Shown here: piece by piece, positions 43,245 through 51,403 of the stretch
Numbering within the stretch: the stretch's first letter is position 1
Layout: each line of letters begins with the position of its first letter
Source of the DNA: Actinoallomurus soli
GTDB taxonomy: Bacteria; Actinomycetota; Actinomycetes; Streptosporangiales; Streptosporangiaceae
Assembly (NCBI RefSeq): GCF_024055715.1
Contig: NZ_JAMXMV010000008.1
Location: 310,001 to 374,000, forward strand
Reading direction: 5' to 3'
DNA length: 64,000 nt
The notes under the pieces: generated by a model
What the model saw: the letters and a program-made list of their open reading frames with translations, nothing else
Told to the model about the DNA's origin: nothing
Database searches by the model: none
Position numbers and translations under genes: made by a program

Positions 43245-43475
43245 CGGAAGGAACGCCGGACGGTCGCGAAGGAGTTCGACGGCCGGGCTCCCGAGCTCAC
43301 CGCCCTGATCACCGACAGCGACACCCCGCCGGCCCTGCGCCCCATCTTCACGCTGCCGGCCGGGCACCGCTGGGACCGCGTACCGGGGGTGACCCTGCTC
43401 GGCGATGCCGCCCACCTCCGGGCGCCGAACGGACGCGGGGCGCCGGCGGCCGGGACGCCGGCGGTGAAGCCGTAG
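43245..43475 (+). pseudogene. FAD-dependent monooxygenase (TetX-like) C-terminal remnant
   Basis: In one plus frame the sequence reads EFDGRAPELTALITDSDTPP, then RPIFTLPAGHRWDRVPGVTL and LLGDAAHLRAPNGRGA. This is the FAD-binding C-terminal block (GDAAH..P..G.GA) of PHBH-type monooxygenases close to TetX-like proteins. The start, the N-terminal FAD fold and the helix after GRGA are missing, so it is a relic. It lies directly upstream of, and divergent from, the disulfide oxidoreductase. Confidence 0.7.
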
Positions 43476-43602
43476 CGGCCGAGCAAAGCGGCCGCCGGCA
43501 GAGGGGGTGGACCGCGGTCTCCACCCCCGGTCCTCGGATCCCCACCCGGTGACCGGCCCGGAGGCCGATGGCAGGGCCGGGCGTCGCGGCGAGGGTGGGT
43601 GC

Positions 43603-44193
43603 ATGACAGCGAACATCGTGATCATGCAGCTGGCGATCCTGGCCGTGGTGCTCGAGTCCGATCTCGGCCGCCGCAAGATCGGCTGGTTCCGGGTGGGACG
43701 GCCGGTCATCGGCGTCGCCCTCATCGTGCCGTTCTTCTTCACCTCGCTGCCCACCGGCGGCAACGACCTGCTGCTGCAGGGCGTCAGCGCGCTGGCCGGG
43801 GCGGCGCTCGGGCTTTTCTCCGTCTGCCCGCTGCTGGTGTCCGTCGACTACCACCTCGATTGGCGACGTCGTTGGCCGCGCACCTCGCCCACCTCGGGCA
43901 GGCCCGCTGCGGTCAGCCGCTCAGGGGCCGGTTACGCGGCGGTCTGGATCGCCGTGACCGCCGCCCGGTTCGGCTTCGCCTACGGAGCCCAGCACATCTT
44001 TCCGGTAGGGCTCGGCGTGTTCATGACCACCCACCACCTGAGCAGCACCGGTCTGACGAACGGCTTCATCTTCCTGTCCGTGAGCATGAGCCTGTTCCGT
44101 AGCCTGGGGCTATGGGTACGCGGCCGCCGTGCGCGTCTGGCCCAGGCCGGCCCGGTCGTGGACGCCGCGCATACGACGGGCGTCGCACGGTGA
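43603..44193 (+). CDS. Four-helix integral membrane protein
   Basis: A 196-residue membrane protein of unknown function. Helices are at about 4-20 (VIMQLAILAVVLESDL), 28-48 (PVIGVALIVPFFFTSL), 55-78 (LLLQGVSALAGAALGLFSVC), 105-125 and 150-170. The pattern of an RK/RR motif between helix 1 and helix 2 (LGRRKIGWFRVGRP) vaguely resembles DUF1453/CcdC-like proteins, but this is not certain. The ATG at 43603 was chosen because the first helix starts at once. It lies 91 bases before the histidine kinase gene and may belong to the same signalling unit. Confidence 0.72.
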   Translation: MTANIVIMQLAILAVVLESDLGRRKIGWFRVGRPVIGVALIVPFFFTSLPTGGNDLLLQGVSALAGAALGLFSVCPLLVSVDYHLDWRRRWPRTSPTSGRPAAVSRSGAGYAAVWIAVTAARFGFAYGAQHIFPVGLGVFMTTHHLSSTGLTNGFIFLSVSMSLFRSLGLWVRGRRARLAQAGPVVDAAHTTGVAR

Positions 44194-44284
44194 TCCTCAT
44201 ACCGCTGCTCACCCTCATCATCCGTACTGTCCGCGCGCTTCGGGCACGCTGTTCAGGCACGCCGTCCCGGGATAATGAGGGTCG

Positions 44285-45475
44285 ATGAGCATCACCAGTA
44301 GATTCACCCCGGACGCGGACCATCCCGGGATCGGGCTGAGCGGTATGATCCCCGACCCGCGGGCGCGCGTCGCGGTCATGCTGGTAGGGCTGGGAGTGTC
44401 GATCTGGATCAACGTCGTCACGCTCCCCGCCGATCCGGGGATCGTGGCGCCCGTCGCCCTGGCCGTCGCCGCGCTGGCCTGGCTCGCCCTGATCGCCGGC
44501 ACCCGCGGTGGCCACGTGGCCGCGGTCGCCGCGGTGATGTGCGCGGCCGGGGCGGTGATCGCCGTCACCGATACCAACGGGCTGATCTTCACCGGCGTTG
44601 CGGCGAGCATATCCGCCGTCGCATTCGATCCGGTCGCCGCCCTCGTGCTGGCCACCGCCGGTCCCGTCGCCCACTGTCTCGCAGCGATCCCCCATGGGCC
44701 GTTTCCCGGGCGCCTGCTGACCACCGCTGCGGTGGCCCTCGCCGGACTGGCGGCCGGTGCGAGCCGACGCGAGACCGAGCAGCGGGCCCGGCGCAGCGCG
44801 CTGGTCGCCACGGAACGCCGGCGTGCCGAGCTCGCTCGGGCCCAGGCGGCGCTCACCGGTGAACGCAACCGTCTCGGCCGCGAACTGCATGACGTGCTCG
44901 CCCACACCCTCGGCGCCCTGTCGATCCAGCTCACCGCGATCGACACCCTCGCCCGCAACGACGCGCCGCGCGAGAAGCTCATCACACAGATCGAACTCGG
45001 CCACGAGCTGGTCAGCAGAGGCCTGGACGAGGCACGCCAGGCGGTCCGCGCGTTGCGCGGCGAGAGTGCACCGCCGGCCGCGCAGCTCGAACGGCTCTGC
45101 GAACTCCACCAGGCAGAGCTCGAGCTGGTCGGCAGCCGGCGGGAACTCGATGCCGACATCATGCTCGCGCTTTACCGCCTCACCCAGGAAGCACTGACCA
45201 ACGCCGCCAAACACGCCCCCGGCTCGCGCGTGAGCGTCCGGGTCGACTTCGGTCCGCAGGACGTGACCGTACAGGTCGGCAACACCAGACCCGCCCCGGA
45301 CGCGCCCGCAGCGCTGCGCGCGAGCGGCGGCGGGTTCGGGCTCCAGGGCATGAGGGAACGCGTCGAACAGGCGGGCGGCGATCTCCAGGCGGGCCCCACG
45401 CCCGATGGCGGTTGGAAGGTCGCCGCACGCATCCCCTACCGACAAGGCAACCGCGGCGACGGGAGCAACCGATGA
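44285..45475 (+). CDS. NarL/DesK-type sensor histidine kinase
   Basis: A 396-residue membrane kinase. Four to six helices (about 30-160) form the sensor with almost no external loop, so it probably senses the membrane or an intramembrane ligand. A short coiled segment (ETEQRARRSALVATERRRAE) leads to the HisKA_3 box GRELHDVLAHTLGALSIQLT with the phospho-His, and the ATPase N-box is ALTNAAKHAPGSRVSVRV. The G-box is FGLQGMRERVEQAGG. The stop overlaps the regulator's ATG (ATGA), so kinase and regulator are translated together. Confidence 0.93.
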   Translation: MSITSRFTPDADHPGIGLSGMIPDPRARVAVMLVGLGVSIWINVVTLPADPGIVAPVALAVAALAWLALIAGTRGGHVAAVAAVMCAAGAVIAVTDTNGLIFTGVAASISAVAFDPVAALVLATAGPVAHCLAAIPHGPFPGRLLTTAAVALAGLAAGASRRETEQRARRSALVATERRRAELARAQAALTGERNRLGRELHDVLAHTLGALSIQLTAIDTLARNDAPREKLITQIELGHELVSRGLDEARQAVRALRGESAPPAAQLERLCELHQAELELVGSRRELDADIMLALYRLTQEALTNAAKHAPGSRVSVRVDFGPQDVTVQVGNTRPAPDAPAALRASGGGFGLQGMRERVEQAGGDLQAGPTPDGGWKVAARIPYRQGNRGDGSNR

Positions 45476-46161
45476 GCCCTGCACCGATCTCCGTCATCAT
45501 CGCCGACGACCATCGGGTCGTGCGCGAGGGACTGGTCACCATTCTCGGCGCCGTCGACGGGGTGCACGTCGCCGGGGTGGCCGCGGACGGCGCGCAGGCC
45601 GTCGACCTCGCCGTCGAGCATGAGGCCGACGTGGTCTTGATGGACCTTCACATGCCCGGCACCGACGGCGTCGAGGCCACACGCCGGCTGAGGACCGAGC
45701 GTCCGGCCACGGCCGTCGTGGTACTCACCACCTACACCGACGACGACTCCATCCTCGCCGCACTCGAGGCCGGCGCCACCGGTTACCTGACCAAGAACGC
45801 CTCCGCCGCGGACATCCACCGCGCCATCGAGGCCGCCGTCTCCGGCCACGCCATGCTCGACCCGCTCGCCGCCGCCCGTCTGATCCACGCGAGCCGCCGC
45901 AACGACCCAGGCCACCCCGGGAAGGACGCCACCCTCCCCGACGGCCTCACCGAACGGGAGGGCCAGGTGCTCGGCCTGATCGCGCAGGGACTGTCCAACG
46001 CCGAGATCGCCGCCAGGCTCTACCTGAGCCGCTCGACGGTGAAGACCCACATCAATCAGATCTTCGCCAAGACCGGCAGCCGCGACCGCCCGCAGGCCAT
46101 CGTGTACGCGCACCGGCATGGGATCCACGCCGAGGAGGATCCGGCCCAGCGGAACAGGTGA
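45472..46161 (+). CDS. NarL/FixJ-type response regulator
   Basis: A 229-residue regulator. The receiver domain has the acidic pair IIADDHRVVREG, the phospho-acceptor Asp in DVVLMDLHMPGTDG and the switch Thr/Lys in VVVLTTYTD and GYLTKNASAAD. The C-terminal LuxR helix-turn-helix is LTEREGQVLGLIAQGLSNAE followed by LYLSRSTVKTHINQIF. The ATG at 45472 overlaps the kinase stop. The target is unknown; no ABC transporter or other common target operon adjoins, only the small membrane protein upstream of the kinase. Confidence 0.95.
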   Translation: MSPAPISVIIADDHRVVREGLVTILGAVDGVHVAGVAADGAQAVDLAVEHEADVVLMDLHMPGTDGVEATRRLRTERPATAVVVLTTYTDDDSILAALEAGATGYLTKNASAADIHRAIEAAVSGHAMLDPLAAARLIHASRRNDPGHPGKDATLPDGLTEREGQVLGLIAQGLSNAEIAARLYLSRSTVKTHINQIFAKTGSRDRPQAIVYAHRHGIHAEEDPAQRNR

Positions 46162-46286
46162 CGGGCATGGCCCGTTGGGGCTTCAAGATCAATTCATGGG
46201 CCCCTTTGACGCTTCACGCCGCCGCTCGCCCACCGGACCCTGCCCCGCCCCGGTCGCCCGCCATGGCGGCGCGGGAAGCCGCCATC

Positions 46287-46332
46287 AGCGCCGAGGATCG
46301 TCGTCGCTCCCGGCACCGGAACCCTCGGCGCT
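46287..46332. repeat. Hairpin repeat, copy 1
   Basis: A 46-base element with a 10-bp stem AGCGCCGAGG / CCTCGGCGCT and a conserved inner part (ATCGTCG..GC..C..GGCACCG). It lies 126 bases past the response-regulator stop, in a gene-free stretch (46162-46362). Two further copies are at 48138 and 48233. Confidence 0.8.
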
Positions 46333-46362
46333 AAGCCGGCGAAGCCTCAGGCCGCACGGCCG

Positions 46363-46494
46363 TCATGATGGTTCGACGCAGTCACCGCCGTTGGAGGAGC
46401 TGTGGCTCGCCTTGCGCCAGGCGGTGGCGACCTCGACACAGTTGCCGCCGTTGGAAGAGCTACGGCTGGCCTTCCGCCACTTCATTACAGCCAT
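46363..46494 (-). CDS. Collapsed double DUF397 mini-protein
   Basis: A 43-residue open frame (MAVMKWRKASRSSSNGGNCV onward). It contains two copies of the N-terminal DUF397 motif, WRKASRSSSNGGNCVEVA and WRKASHSSSNGGDCVE, joined by two residues. Normal DUF397 proteins have one such motif plus a conserved second half (RDSKDP..P.L.....W..F), which is absent here. The frame looks like two neighbouring DUF397 genes fused by a deletion that removed the tail of the first. ATG at 46494, stop TGA at 46363-46365. It may be a relic. Confidence 0.6.
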   Translation of the reverse strand: MAVMKWRKASRSSSNGGNCVEVATAWRKASHSSSNGGDCVEPS

Positions 46495-46499
46495 ACCGG

Positions 46500-46610
46500 C
46501 TACCCCGCAGCCTTGCGGCTGGTCAGGGCGGCGACTTCTACGCAGTCACCGCCGTTCGGAGAGCTGTAGCGGGACTTGCGCCACTCGGTCACGGTCACAA
46601 CCGCATCCAT
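46500..46610 (-). CDS. Truncated DUF397 protein
   Basis: A 36-residue frame (MDAVVTVTEWRKSRYSSPNG onward) with one intact DUF397 motif (WRKSRYSSPNGGDCVEVA) and then a stop after SRKAAG instead of the usual second half. Its ATG at 46610 overlaps the end of the XRE/DUF5753 gene by 16 bases, the standard coupling of these two families. Five bases separate its stop from the next DUF397 frame. DUF397 proteins accompany DUF5753 regulators in actinomycetes, with an antitoxin-like or developmental role proposed. Confidence 0.6.
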   Translation of the reverse strand: MDAVVTVTEWRKSRYSSPNGGDCVEVAALTSRKAAG

Positions 46611-47441
46611 CGGTCCTGCCTCACCTTCGATATGAGGTCGACGCTCGCTTGGGCGGGAAGTGCATCCGCGCGAATCGCATCGTACCAGTTGAGGATTTCC
46701 GTGATCTCTGATGAATTGCTTGCGACGCGCCCCTCGGCGGCATCATCCAGGTAAATGGCGTCGGGCTCTCCGTCCATCGTTGCGATCACGAAAGGGCCGG
46801 ACAAGCCAGCCGTTCCGGCCCTCTCCTTCGGCACGACCTGGACGGTGACATGGTTGACCGCTGCCGCCTCGATGAGAGCGGCGAGTTGATCCCGCATGAT
46901 CTCCTCGCCGCCGACCAGCCGCCAGAGGACGCTCTCATCCACGATCGCCCAAAGCAGCGGTGGGTTGTCGACCGCTAGGAGTTGTTGTCGCTCGATCCGT
47001 GCCGCGACCTGTTTCTCCAGCCAGTTGCTCATCGGTGATTCCGGGCCTGCCCTTGAGGATCGTTCGTGCGTAAGCAGGCGTCTGCAGGAGACCGGGGATC
47101 ACTAGCGGTTGCCAGGACCTGAGAACCTTCGCTTTTCGCTCGATCGAAATCCAGGGTTTGAACCAGGAAGGCGGTGCCGTCCTTTGGTTGGCGCATTTGA
47201 TCGTTTTCCAGAGGCGGTGGAAGGAGCCGTTCGTCTGGAAGTAGGTGTCGAGGTCCTGGGCGAACGCTTCGGAGGGGGCCTTGTCGGCGAGTTCGACCGC
47301 GCCGACCCACTGGCCGGTGCAGCCGAGGGCGTCGGCGAGCTGGCCTTGGGACAGTCCCGCGTCATTGCGGTAGGTGCGGATTTCCAGGCCGAAATGACCG
47401 ATAAGTGAGTCTGGAGCGAGGTCGCGCTGGGGTCGGGCCAT
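46595..47441 (-). pseudogene. XRE/DUF5753 (Scr1-type) regulator, frameshifted by a CTGG duplication
   Basis: The ATG at 47441, with GAGGAGG just upstream, opens a helix-turn-helix protein (YRNDAGLSQGQLADALGCTG) and the first part of DUF5753 (VIPGLLQTPAYARTIL). After GITDEQL the frame fails. The remaining DUF5753 part (QVAARIERQQLLAVDNPPLL, WRLVGGEEIMRDQL) continues in another frame from about 47020 to the stop at 46595. The break is a 4-base tandem duplication, CCAGCCAG on the plus strand at 47017-47024. Removing one copy restores DEQLEKQVAARIERQ and a protein of about 280 residues, the normal length. It may be inactive, phase-variable or a sequencing error. Confidence 0.85.
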
Positions 47442-47594
47442 GGAGACCTCCTCGATTCTCAACCTCCGGCCGGCGGTGGAAATCGCTAGAGCGGAGGTGA
47501 TTTGCGGTTGGTTGTCGTTGGTGGCTGAGCGTAATCGGTCCGCGCGAGTCTGTAACCGGATTTCAGCGAATTCGGAGAGCGAGGGTCGCGCGAA

Positions 47595-47954
47595 ATGGAA
47601 ATACCACCGCAATGCGCAATGGTCGGGTCGCTCGTCAGGGACCTCGCGCGTTCTCTGGCCGCGCGGGGGCTCGCCGCGGAGGTCGTCGGCGCGAGCATGG
47701 TGTGGGCGGTCAACCGGGCGGTCGACGGCGAGGATCCGGTGGGCAGGGCGATGAGTCCGGGTCTGCGGCAGGCGGTCGCGTGCCGGCCGGACGAGGACGG
47801 GCGGCTGCTGTGGTGGTGGGTCTGGTCCGGACCCACCCGGGACGCGCCGTCGGAGTACGAGCCTCTCGGCCCCGCGGCCGACGTCGAGGCGGCAGCCGAC
47901 CGGATCGTCTCGGTCCTGCGCCTGGACGGGGTAAGTCCGGAGGCGACGGCATGA
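47595..47954 (+). CDS. Hypothetical protein divergent from the XRE/DUF5753 locus
   Basis: A 119-residue protein with a basic, helical N-half (LVRDLARSLAARGLAAEVVG) and a Trp-rich motif LLWWWVWSGP followed by YEPLGPAADVEAAADRIVSV. Small proteins of this pattern are commonly found beside XRE-DUF5753/DUF397 pairs in actinomycetes; no function is known. No membrane segment or signal. The start at ATG 47595 lacks a strong ribosome-binding site. Its stop overlaps the next gene's ATG (ATGA). The 153 bases upstream (47442-47594), shared with the divergent regulator, presumably hold both promoters. Confidence 0.7.
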   Translation: MEIPPQCAMVGSLVRDLARSLAARGLAAEVVGASMVWAVNRAVDGEDPVGRAMSPGLRQAVACRPDEDGRLLWWWVWSGPTRDAPSEYEPLGPAADVEAAADRIVSVLRLDGVSPEATA

Positions 47955-48319
47955 CCGCGCCGCCCACGCTCGTCGGCTCATGGCCGTCCGGCGCGCTCTC
48001 GGAGATGCAGCTGACGGTGATTCTGCGGCGGCGGTTCCCGGACACCGTGCTGTGGTTCGGTCCCTACACGCGGCACTGGTGGGCGATGCTCCCCGCGCGC
48101 GGCCGGCAGGGTCTGGACGACCCGGGCCCGCCATCAACGCCGAGGATCGTCGATGCCCGTGGCCCCGAAACCCTCGGCGCAACCGAACGTATCGGCGATC
48201 GACACGTCCGACCCGCCCGCGCTCGCGCCGTCAACGCCGAGGATCGTCGTTGCCCCCGGCACCGAAACCCTCGGCGTTGTCCGGTACGAGGTCGGTCAGC
48301 AGACTCTGGACGGCCCTAA
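47951..48319 (+). CDS. Hypothetical protein with repeat-derived C-terminal half
   Basis: A 122-residue frame starting ATGA-coupled to the gene before it. The first 60 residues (LSEMQLTVILRRRFPDTVLW, FGPYTRHWWAMLP) look like the small partner usually found at these loci, in which a Trp-Trp motif ends a short protein. From about residue 62 the sequence is encoded by two copies of the hairpin repeat and their spacer (INAEDR-like in another frame), so the natural stop was probably lost by repeat insertion. The 3' end overlaps the convergent LysR gene. Function unknown. Confidence 0.55.
   Translation: MTAPPTLVGSWPSGALSEMQLTVILRRRFPDTVLWFGPYTRHWWAMLPARGRQGLDDPGPPSTPRIVDARGPETLGATERIGDRHVRPARARAVNAEDRRCPRHRNPRRCPVRGRSADSGRP
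48138..48179. repeat. Hairpin repeat, copy 2
   Basis: A 42-base core with the stem CGCCGAGG / CCTCGGCG and the same flanks as copy 1 (GCCATCA before the stem). Three stem-adjacent bases have changed, so this copy has the shortest stem. It lies inside the 3' part of the frame at 47951-48319. Confidence 0.8.
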
Positions 48320-49160
48320 TGGCGGGGGAGGGCCAGCGGGAGCGGGGGCGTAGAAGCCAGAGTCGCTGGTCGGCGAGGCGGGGAGGCGTGAGCCGTACGA
48401 GACGGCCGTCGGCGAGTTCTTCGGCGACGGTGACGGTCGGCAGGAGGGCCAGGCCGAGACCGGCCGCGACGCACCGCTTCACCGTCTCGACGCCGCCGAA
48501 CCGGGGCTGGGCCACCGGCGTCCCGGCGGCGGCCATCAGGGCGGCGAGGTCGTCGCTGTACGCGCAGCCCTCCTCCAGCAGGAGAACGCCCGCCGCCGCG
48601 AGCTCCGCCGGGGTGATCGGGCGGTCGCGGGGGAGGCCGCACGAGGCGGGCGCGACCAGGGACAGCTCGACCCGGCCCAGGTCGACCAGGTCGGCCTGTG
48701 GCGTGTCGACGGACGGCTCCAGGAGGAGGGCGAGGTCGGCGCGGCGTTCGGCGATCGCGGCCAGCGCGGTCCGGGTGTCGGCGGGGAACAGCGAGAGGCG
48801 GACCTCCGGCAACCGCTCCCGGAACACGGACAGGAGCGGCGCCAGGTGGTAGGCGCACACCGACTCGGGGGCGCAGAGCCGTACGGGACCGGCCGGGCGG
48901 GCGGCGTCGGCGGTCAGCTCGGCGAGCATGCGGTCTTCGAGGTCGAGGATCTGCTGGGCGCGTTCGGCGAGCAGCGCGCCCGCGTGGGTGGGGGAGACGC
49001 CCCCGGGGTGGCGGTCGAGCAGCGGGGTGCCGGTCAGGCGTTCGAGGGCCTGGACGTGCGTGGTGACCGTCGACTGGACGAACCCGAGCTCGGCGGCGGC
49101 CGCCGTGATCCCGCCGGCGCGTACGACCGCGAGGAAGCTGCGGAGCAGGCGTGTGTCCAT
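48231..49160 (-). CDS. LysR family transcriptional regulator
   Basis: A 309-residue regulator. The HTH is LRSFLAVVRAGGITAAAAEL followed by VQSTVTTHVQALERL. The effector domain (about 88-295) ends normally with RSRWPSPAIRAVQSLLTDL. The last 15 residues or so (NAEGFGAGGNDDPRR, stop) are encoded by hairpin repeat copy 3, so the original C-terminus was replaced. The ATG at 49160 diverges from the PhzF-type gene at 49227, the classic layout for a LysR protein and its target. The 66 bases between include ATCGATATTCATCG-like sequence that may be the operator. Confidence 0.92.
   Translation of the reverse strand: MDTRLLRSFLAVVRAGGITAAAAELGFVQSTVTTHVQALERLTGTPLLDRHPGGVSPTHAGALLAERAQQILDLEDRMLAELTADAARPAGPVRLCAPESVCAYHLAPLLSVFRERLPEVRLSLFPADTRTALAAIAERRADLALLLEPSVDTPQADLVDLGRVELSLVAPASCGLPRDRPITPAELAAAGVLLLEEGCAYSDDLAALMAAAGTPVAQPRFGGVETVKRCVAAGLGLALLPTVTVAEELADGRLVRLTPPRLADQRLWLLRPRSRWPSPAIRAVQSLLTDLVPDNAEGFGAGGNDDPRR
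48233..48278. repeat. Hairpin repeat, copy 3
   Basis: A 46-base element with a perfect 10-bp stem AACGCCGAGG / CCTCGGCGTT. It lies 95 bases from copy 2 in the same orientation. Read on the minus strand it supplies the stop codon and last residues of the LysR gene. Confidence 0.8.
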
Positions 49161-49226
49161 CGGAGTTCTCGATCCCTCTGATCGATATTCATCGTTGGAC
49201 GCGATGGTATCCCCGCCCGCAGAATC

Positions 49227-50120
49227 ATGGGCATGACGAACACCGCATCGCAGACCCAGCGCCAGGCGGCCCCGGCGGCCGTCCTCCGGTACACCGCCTT
49301 CGACCTGAACGGAGCGGGCGGCAATCCGGCCGGGGTCGTGCTCGACGCGCGGGGGATGGACGAGGCACGGATGCAGGAGATCGCCGCCGAGGTGGGCTAC
49401 TCGGAGACGGCGTTCCTGACCGAGGAGGGGGCTGGCGAGCGCCGGTACCGGATCCGGTACTTCAGCCCGCTGGCCGAGGTGGCCTTCTGCGGGCACGCGA
49501 CGATCGCCACGGCCGTCGCGCTGGCCGAGCGCGAGGGCCCGGGAGACGTCGTGTTCCGTACGTCCGCCGGGGAGGTGCCCGTCGAGACCCGCGTCGAGGA
49601 CGGCCGGATCCTGGCCACTCTGACCAGCGTCGCCCCTGCCGTACGCGCGGTGGACGACGCCGACCTCGCCGCGGCGCTGACCGCACTCCGCTGGGACGCG
49701 GCCGAACTCGACCCGGCCCTCCCGCCGCGCATCGCCAGCGCGGGCAACGACCACCTGGTCCTCGCCGCCGGCTCACGCGCCCGGCTCGCGGATCTCGACT
49801 ACGACTTCGAGGCGCTGGGCGACCTGATGGCCCGCCGGGGCTGGACGACCGTGCAGCTCGTGTGGCGGGAGAGCGAGACCGTCTTTCACGCGCGCGACCC
49901 GTTCCCGCCGGGCGGGGTCGTCGAGGACGCCGCGACCGGCGCGGCGGCCGCGGCCTTCGGCGCGTACCTCCGCGCTCTGGACCTCGTCGTGCCCCCCGCC
50001 CGCGTCAGGATCGATCAGGGGGAGGACATGGGCCGCCCGAGCCGCCTCCTCGTCGACGTGCCCGCCGGAGCGACCTCGGGCATCCGGGTGAGCGGTACGG
50101 GAGCCCCGATCACGGACTGA
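49227..50120 (+). CDS. PhzF family isomerase-type protein
   Basis: A 297-residue protein of the PhzF/diaminopimelate-epimerase fold, built of two similar halves. The catalytic Glu is in GYSETAFLTEEG (about residue 52). Other family marks are NGAGGNPAGVVLDARGM, FCGHATIATAVAL and the C-terminal EDAATGAAAAAFGAYL with DQGEDMGRPSRL. No phenazine genes are present, so it is one of the many stand-alone PhzF paralogues of unknown substrate. The ATG at 49227 is used; ATG 49233 is an alternative. Probably controlled by the divergent LysR gene. Confidence 0.92.
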   Translation: MGMTNTASQTQRQAAPAAVLRYTAFDLNGAGGNPAGVVLDARGMDEARMQEIAAEVGYSETAFLTEEGAGERRYRIRYFSPLAEVAFCGHATIATAVALAEREGPGDVVFRTSAGEVPVETRVEDGRILATLTSVAPAVRAVDDADLAAALTALRWDAAELDPALPPRIASAGNDHLVLAAGSRARLADLDYDFEALGDLMARRGWTTVQLVWRESETVFHARDPFPPGGVVEDAATGAAAAAFGAYLRALDLVVPPARVRIDQGEDMGRPSRLLVDVPAGATSGIRVSGTGAPITD

Positions 50121-50275
50121 GCGGATCGGCCGCCCCCGTTCGGCCGTCCCTGTCTGGTTGTTCCGTCCGGCCGCCCGGGGACGGCAGGGGTTTCCCGGGT
50201 CAGCAGGACGGCGGTCCCGATCGGCGGCTGAGACTCGGGCCGCCCGGTGCGGGACCCCGTTCGGGCCCGGGGCCC

Positions 50276-50372
50276 GGGGCGTGGCCGGGACTCCGGGTCG
50301 CCGGATGCGAACGGCGGCCCGTGCCTGGGGCGTGGCCGGCGTTCTCAGGTCGCCTGATGCGGATGGGTGCCT
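50276..50372. repeat. Two imperfect ~50-bp direct repeats
   Basis: The segments from 50276 and 50327 share GGGGCGTGGCCGG, then TC.GGTCGCC.GATGCG. They lie past the PhzF stop; the second enters the M56 peptidase 3' end at 50345. Otherwise 50121-50344 is GC-rich and shows no gene. Confidence 0.5.
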
Positions 50373-51403
50373 GGAGCGAGAGCGCGGTCCGGATCCAGGG
50401 CTCGTCGGGCCGTCTGGACCGGGCATTGCGGCGCGCACAGGACGTGACCGGTGGTGGGCGACGGGCCGCAGCAGGCCACCGTCGTGGTGATGACCGGGCC
50501 GGCGGCCGCGAGTGGAGCGGTCAGGACCGCCGCCGCGACGGTCAGACCCAGCAGGGTACGGGCGGGACCGAGCGGCCGGGTGCCGGTGATGAGGCGGCGC
50601 GCGCGGGCGCCCGTCGCCGTACCGCCGGCGGCCAGCACGGGCGCCGGCGTTCCGATCGGAACGGCCTCGGACAGCGTCAGCAGGCTCTCGGCCACGGTGA
50701 GGCGGCCGGTGCGCCTCGCCGCGGCGTCGTCGGCGGCCAACTCGACCAGGAAGGCGATCTGGTCCGTGGCGGCCGTGAAGGCGGGGAGCGGGCCGAACGC
50801 CCGGACCAGGGCCCGGCTCGTGGTCAGGGCGAGGTGGTGGCGCTGGCGCAGGTGGGCGCGCTCGTGCGCGAGGACGGCGCTCAGTTGCGCGTCGTCGAGG
50901 GCCGCGAGCGCGCCGCTCGTCACGACGATCCGGGAACGGCGGCCGGGGACGCAGTACACGGTCGCGGTCGCGTGGTCGACGACGGTCACGCCGAGCCGGG
51001 CGTCGGCGTGACCGACCAGGGTGAGGGCGTCGAGCCGTCGGCCTCGCTCACGGGCGGCGGCGCGGAACTCGGCGAGCAGGCACCATGCGGTACGAGTGGT
51101 CAGGGCCAGCGCGGCGACGGCGCCGGCCGCGGCCAGGACGCCCATCTCGGAGAGGGCGTCGGGGGCGCACGGCCAGTGAACGGGCCCGTAGCACCGGCCC
51201 GGGGCGACACCGGCCCGGACCGCCGCCGAGGTGGCGGTCAGCCCGGCCAGGACCACCGAGCCGACGATGGACGCCGACATGCCCAGCCAGGCGGCGACGG
51301 CGAGGCGGGGAGCGCGCGACGGCCATCCGGCCCGGCGGAGCGCGGCCGTGCCGACGGTCGCCAGCAGCAGGGCGTGTCCCAGGAGGAGCAGTGTGACGGT
51401 CAT
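50345..51403 (-). CDS. M56 family membrane metallopeptidase (BlaR1-like)
   Basis: A 352-residue membrane zinc protease. Three N-terminal helices precede a cytosolic catalytic domain with AHERAHLRQRHH (HExxH, His180/His184) and the downstream Glu/Asp in VELAADDAA. A last helix (TLLGLTVAAAVLTAPLAAAG) is followed by a short external tail with three Cys (VACCGPSP, LCAPQCPV), a possible sensor or metal site. There is no penicillin-binding sensor domain, so the signal is not beta-lactam as such. It overlaps blaI by 4 bases; in this family the protease inactivates the BlaI repressor. Confidence 0.9.
   Translation of the reverse strand: MTVTLLLLGHALLLATVGTAALRRAGWPSRAPRLAVAAWLGMSASIVGSVVLAGLTATSAAVRAGVAPGRCYGPVHWPCAPDALSEMGVLAAAGAVAALALTTRTAWCLLAEFRAAARERGRRLDALTLVGHADARLGVTVVDHATATVYCVPGRRSRIVVTSGALAALDDAQLSAVLAHERAHLRQRHHLALTTSRALVRAFGPLPAFTAATDQIAFLVELAADDAAARRTGRLTVAESLLTLSEAVPIGTPAPVLAAGGTATGARARRLITGTRPLGPARTLLGLTVAAAVLTAPLAAAGPVITTTVACCGPSPTTGHVLCAPQCPVQTARRALDPDRALAPGTHPHQAT

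Noticed and set aside
43209-43475. A complete small monooxygenase gene
   Set aside because: There is no start codon with a ribosome-binding site and no N-terminal FAD fold; only the C-terminal block is recognisable, so it is listed as a remnant.
49227-50120. PhzF as a sign of a phenazine cluster
   Set aside because: No phzA/B, phzC, phzD, phzE or phzG-like genes are nearby; PhzF paralogues are common as single genes with a LysR neighbour.
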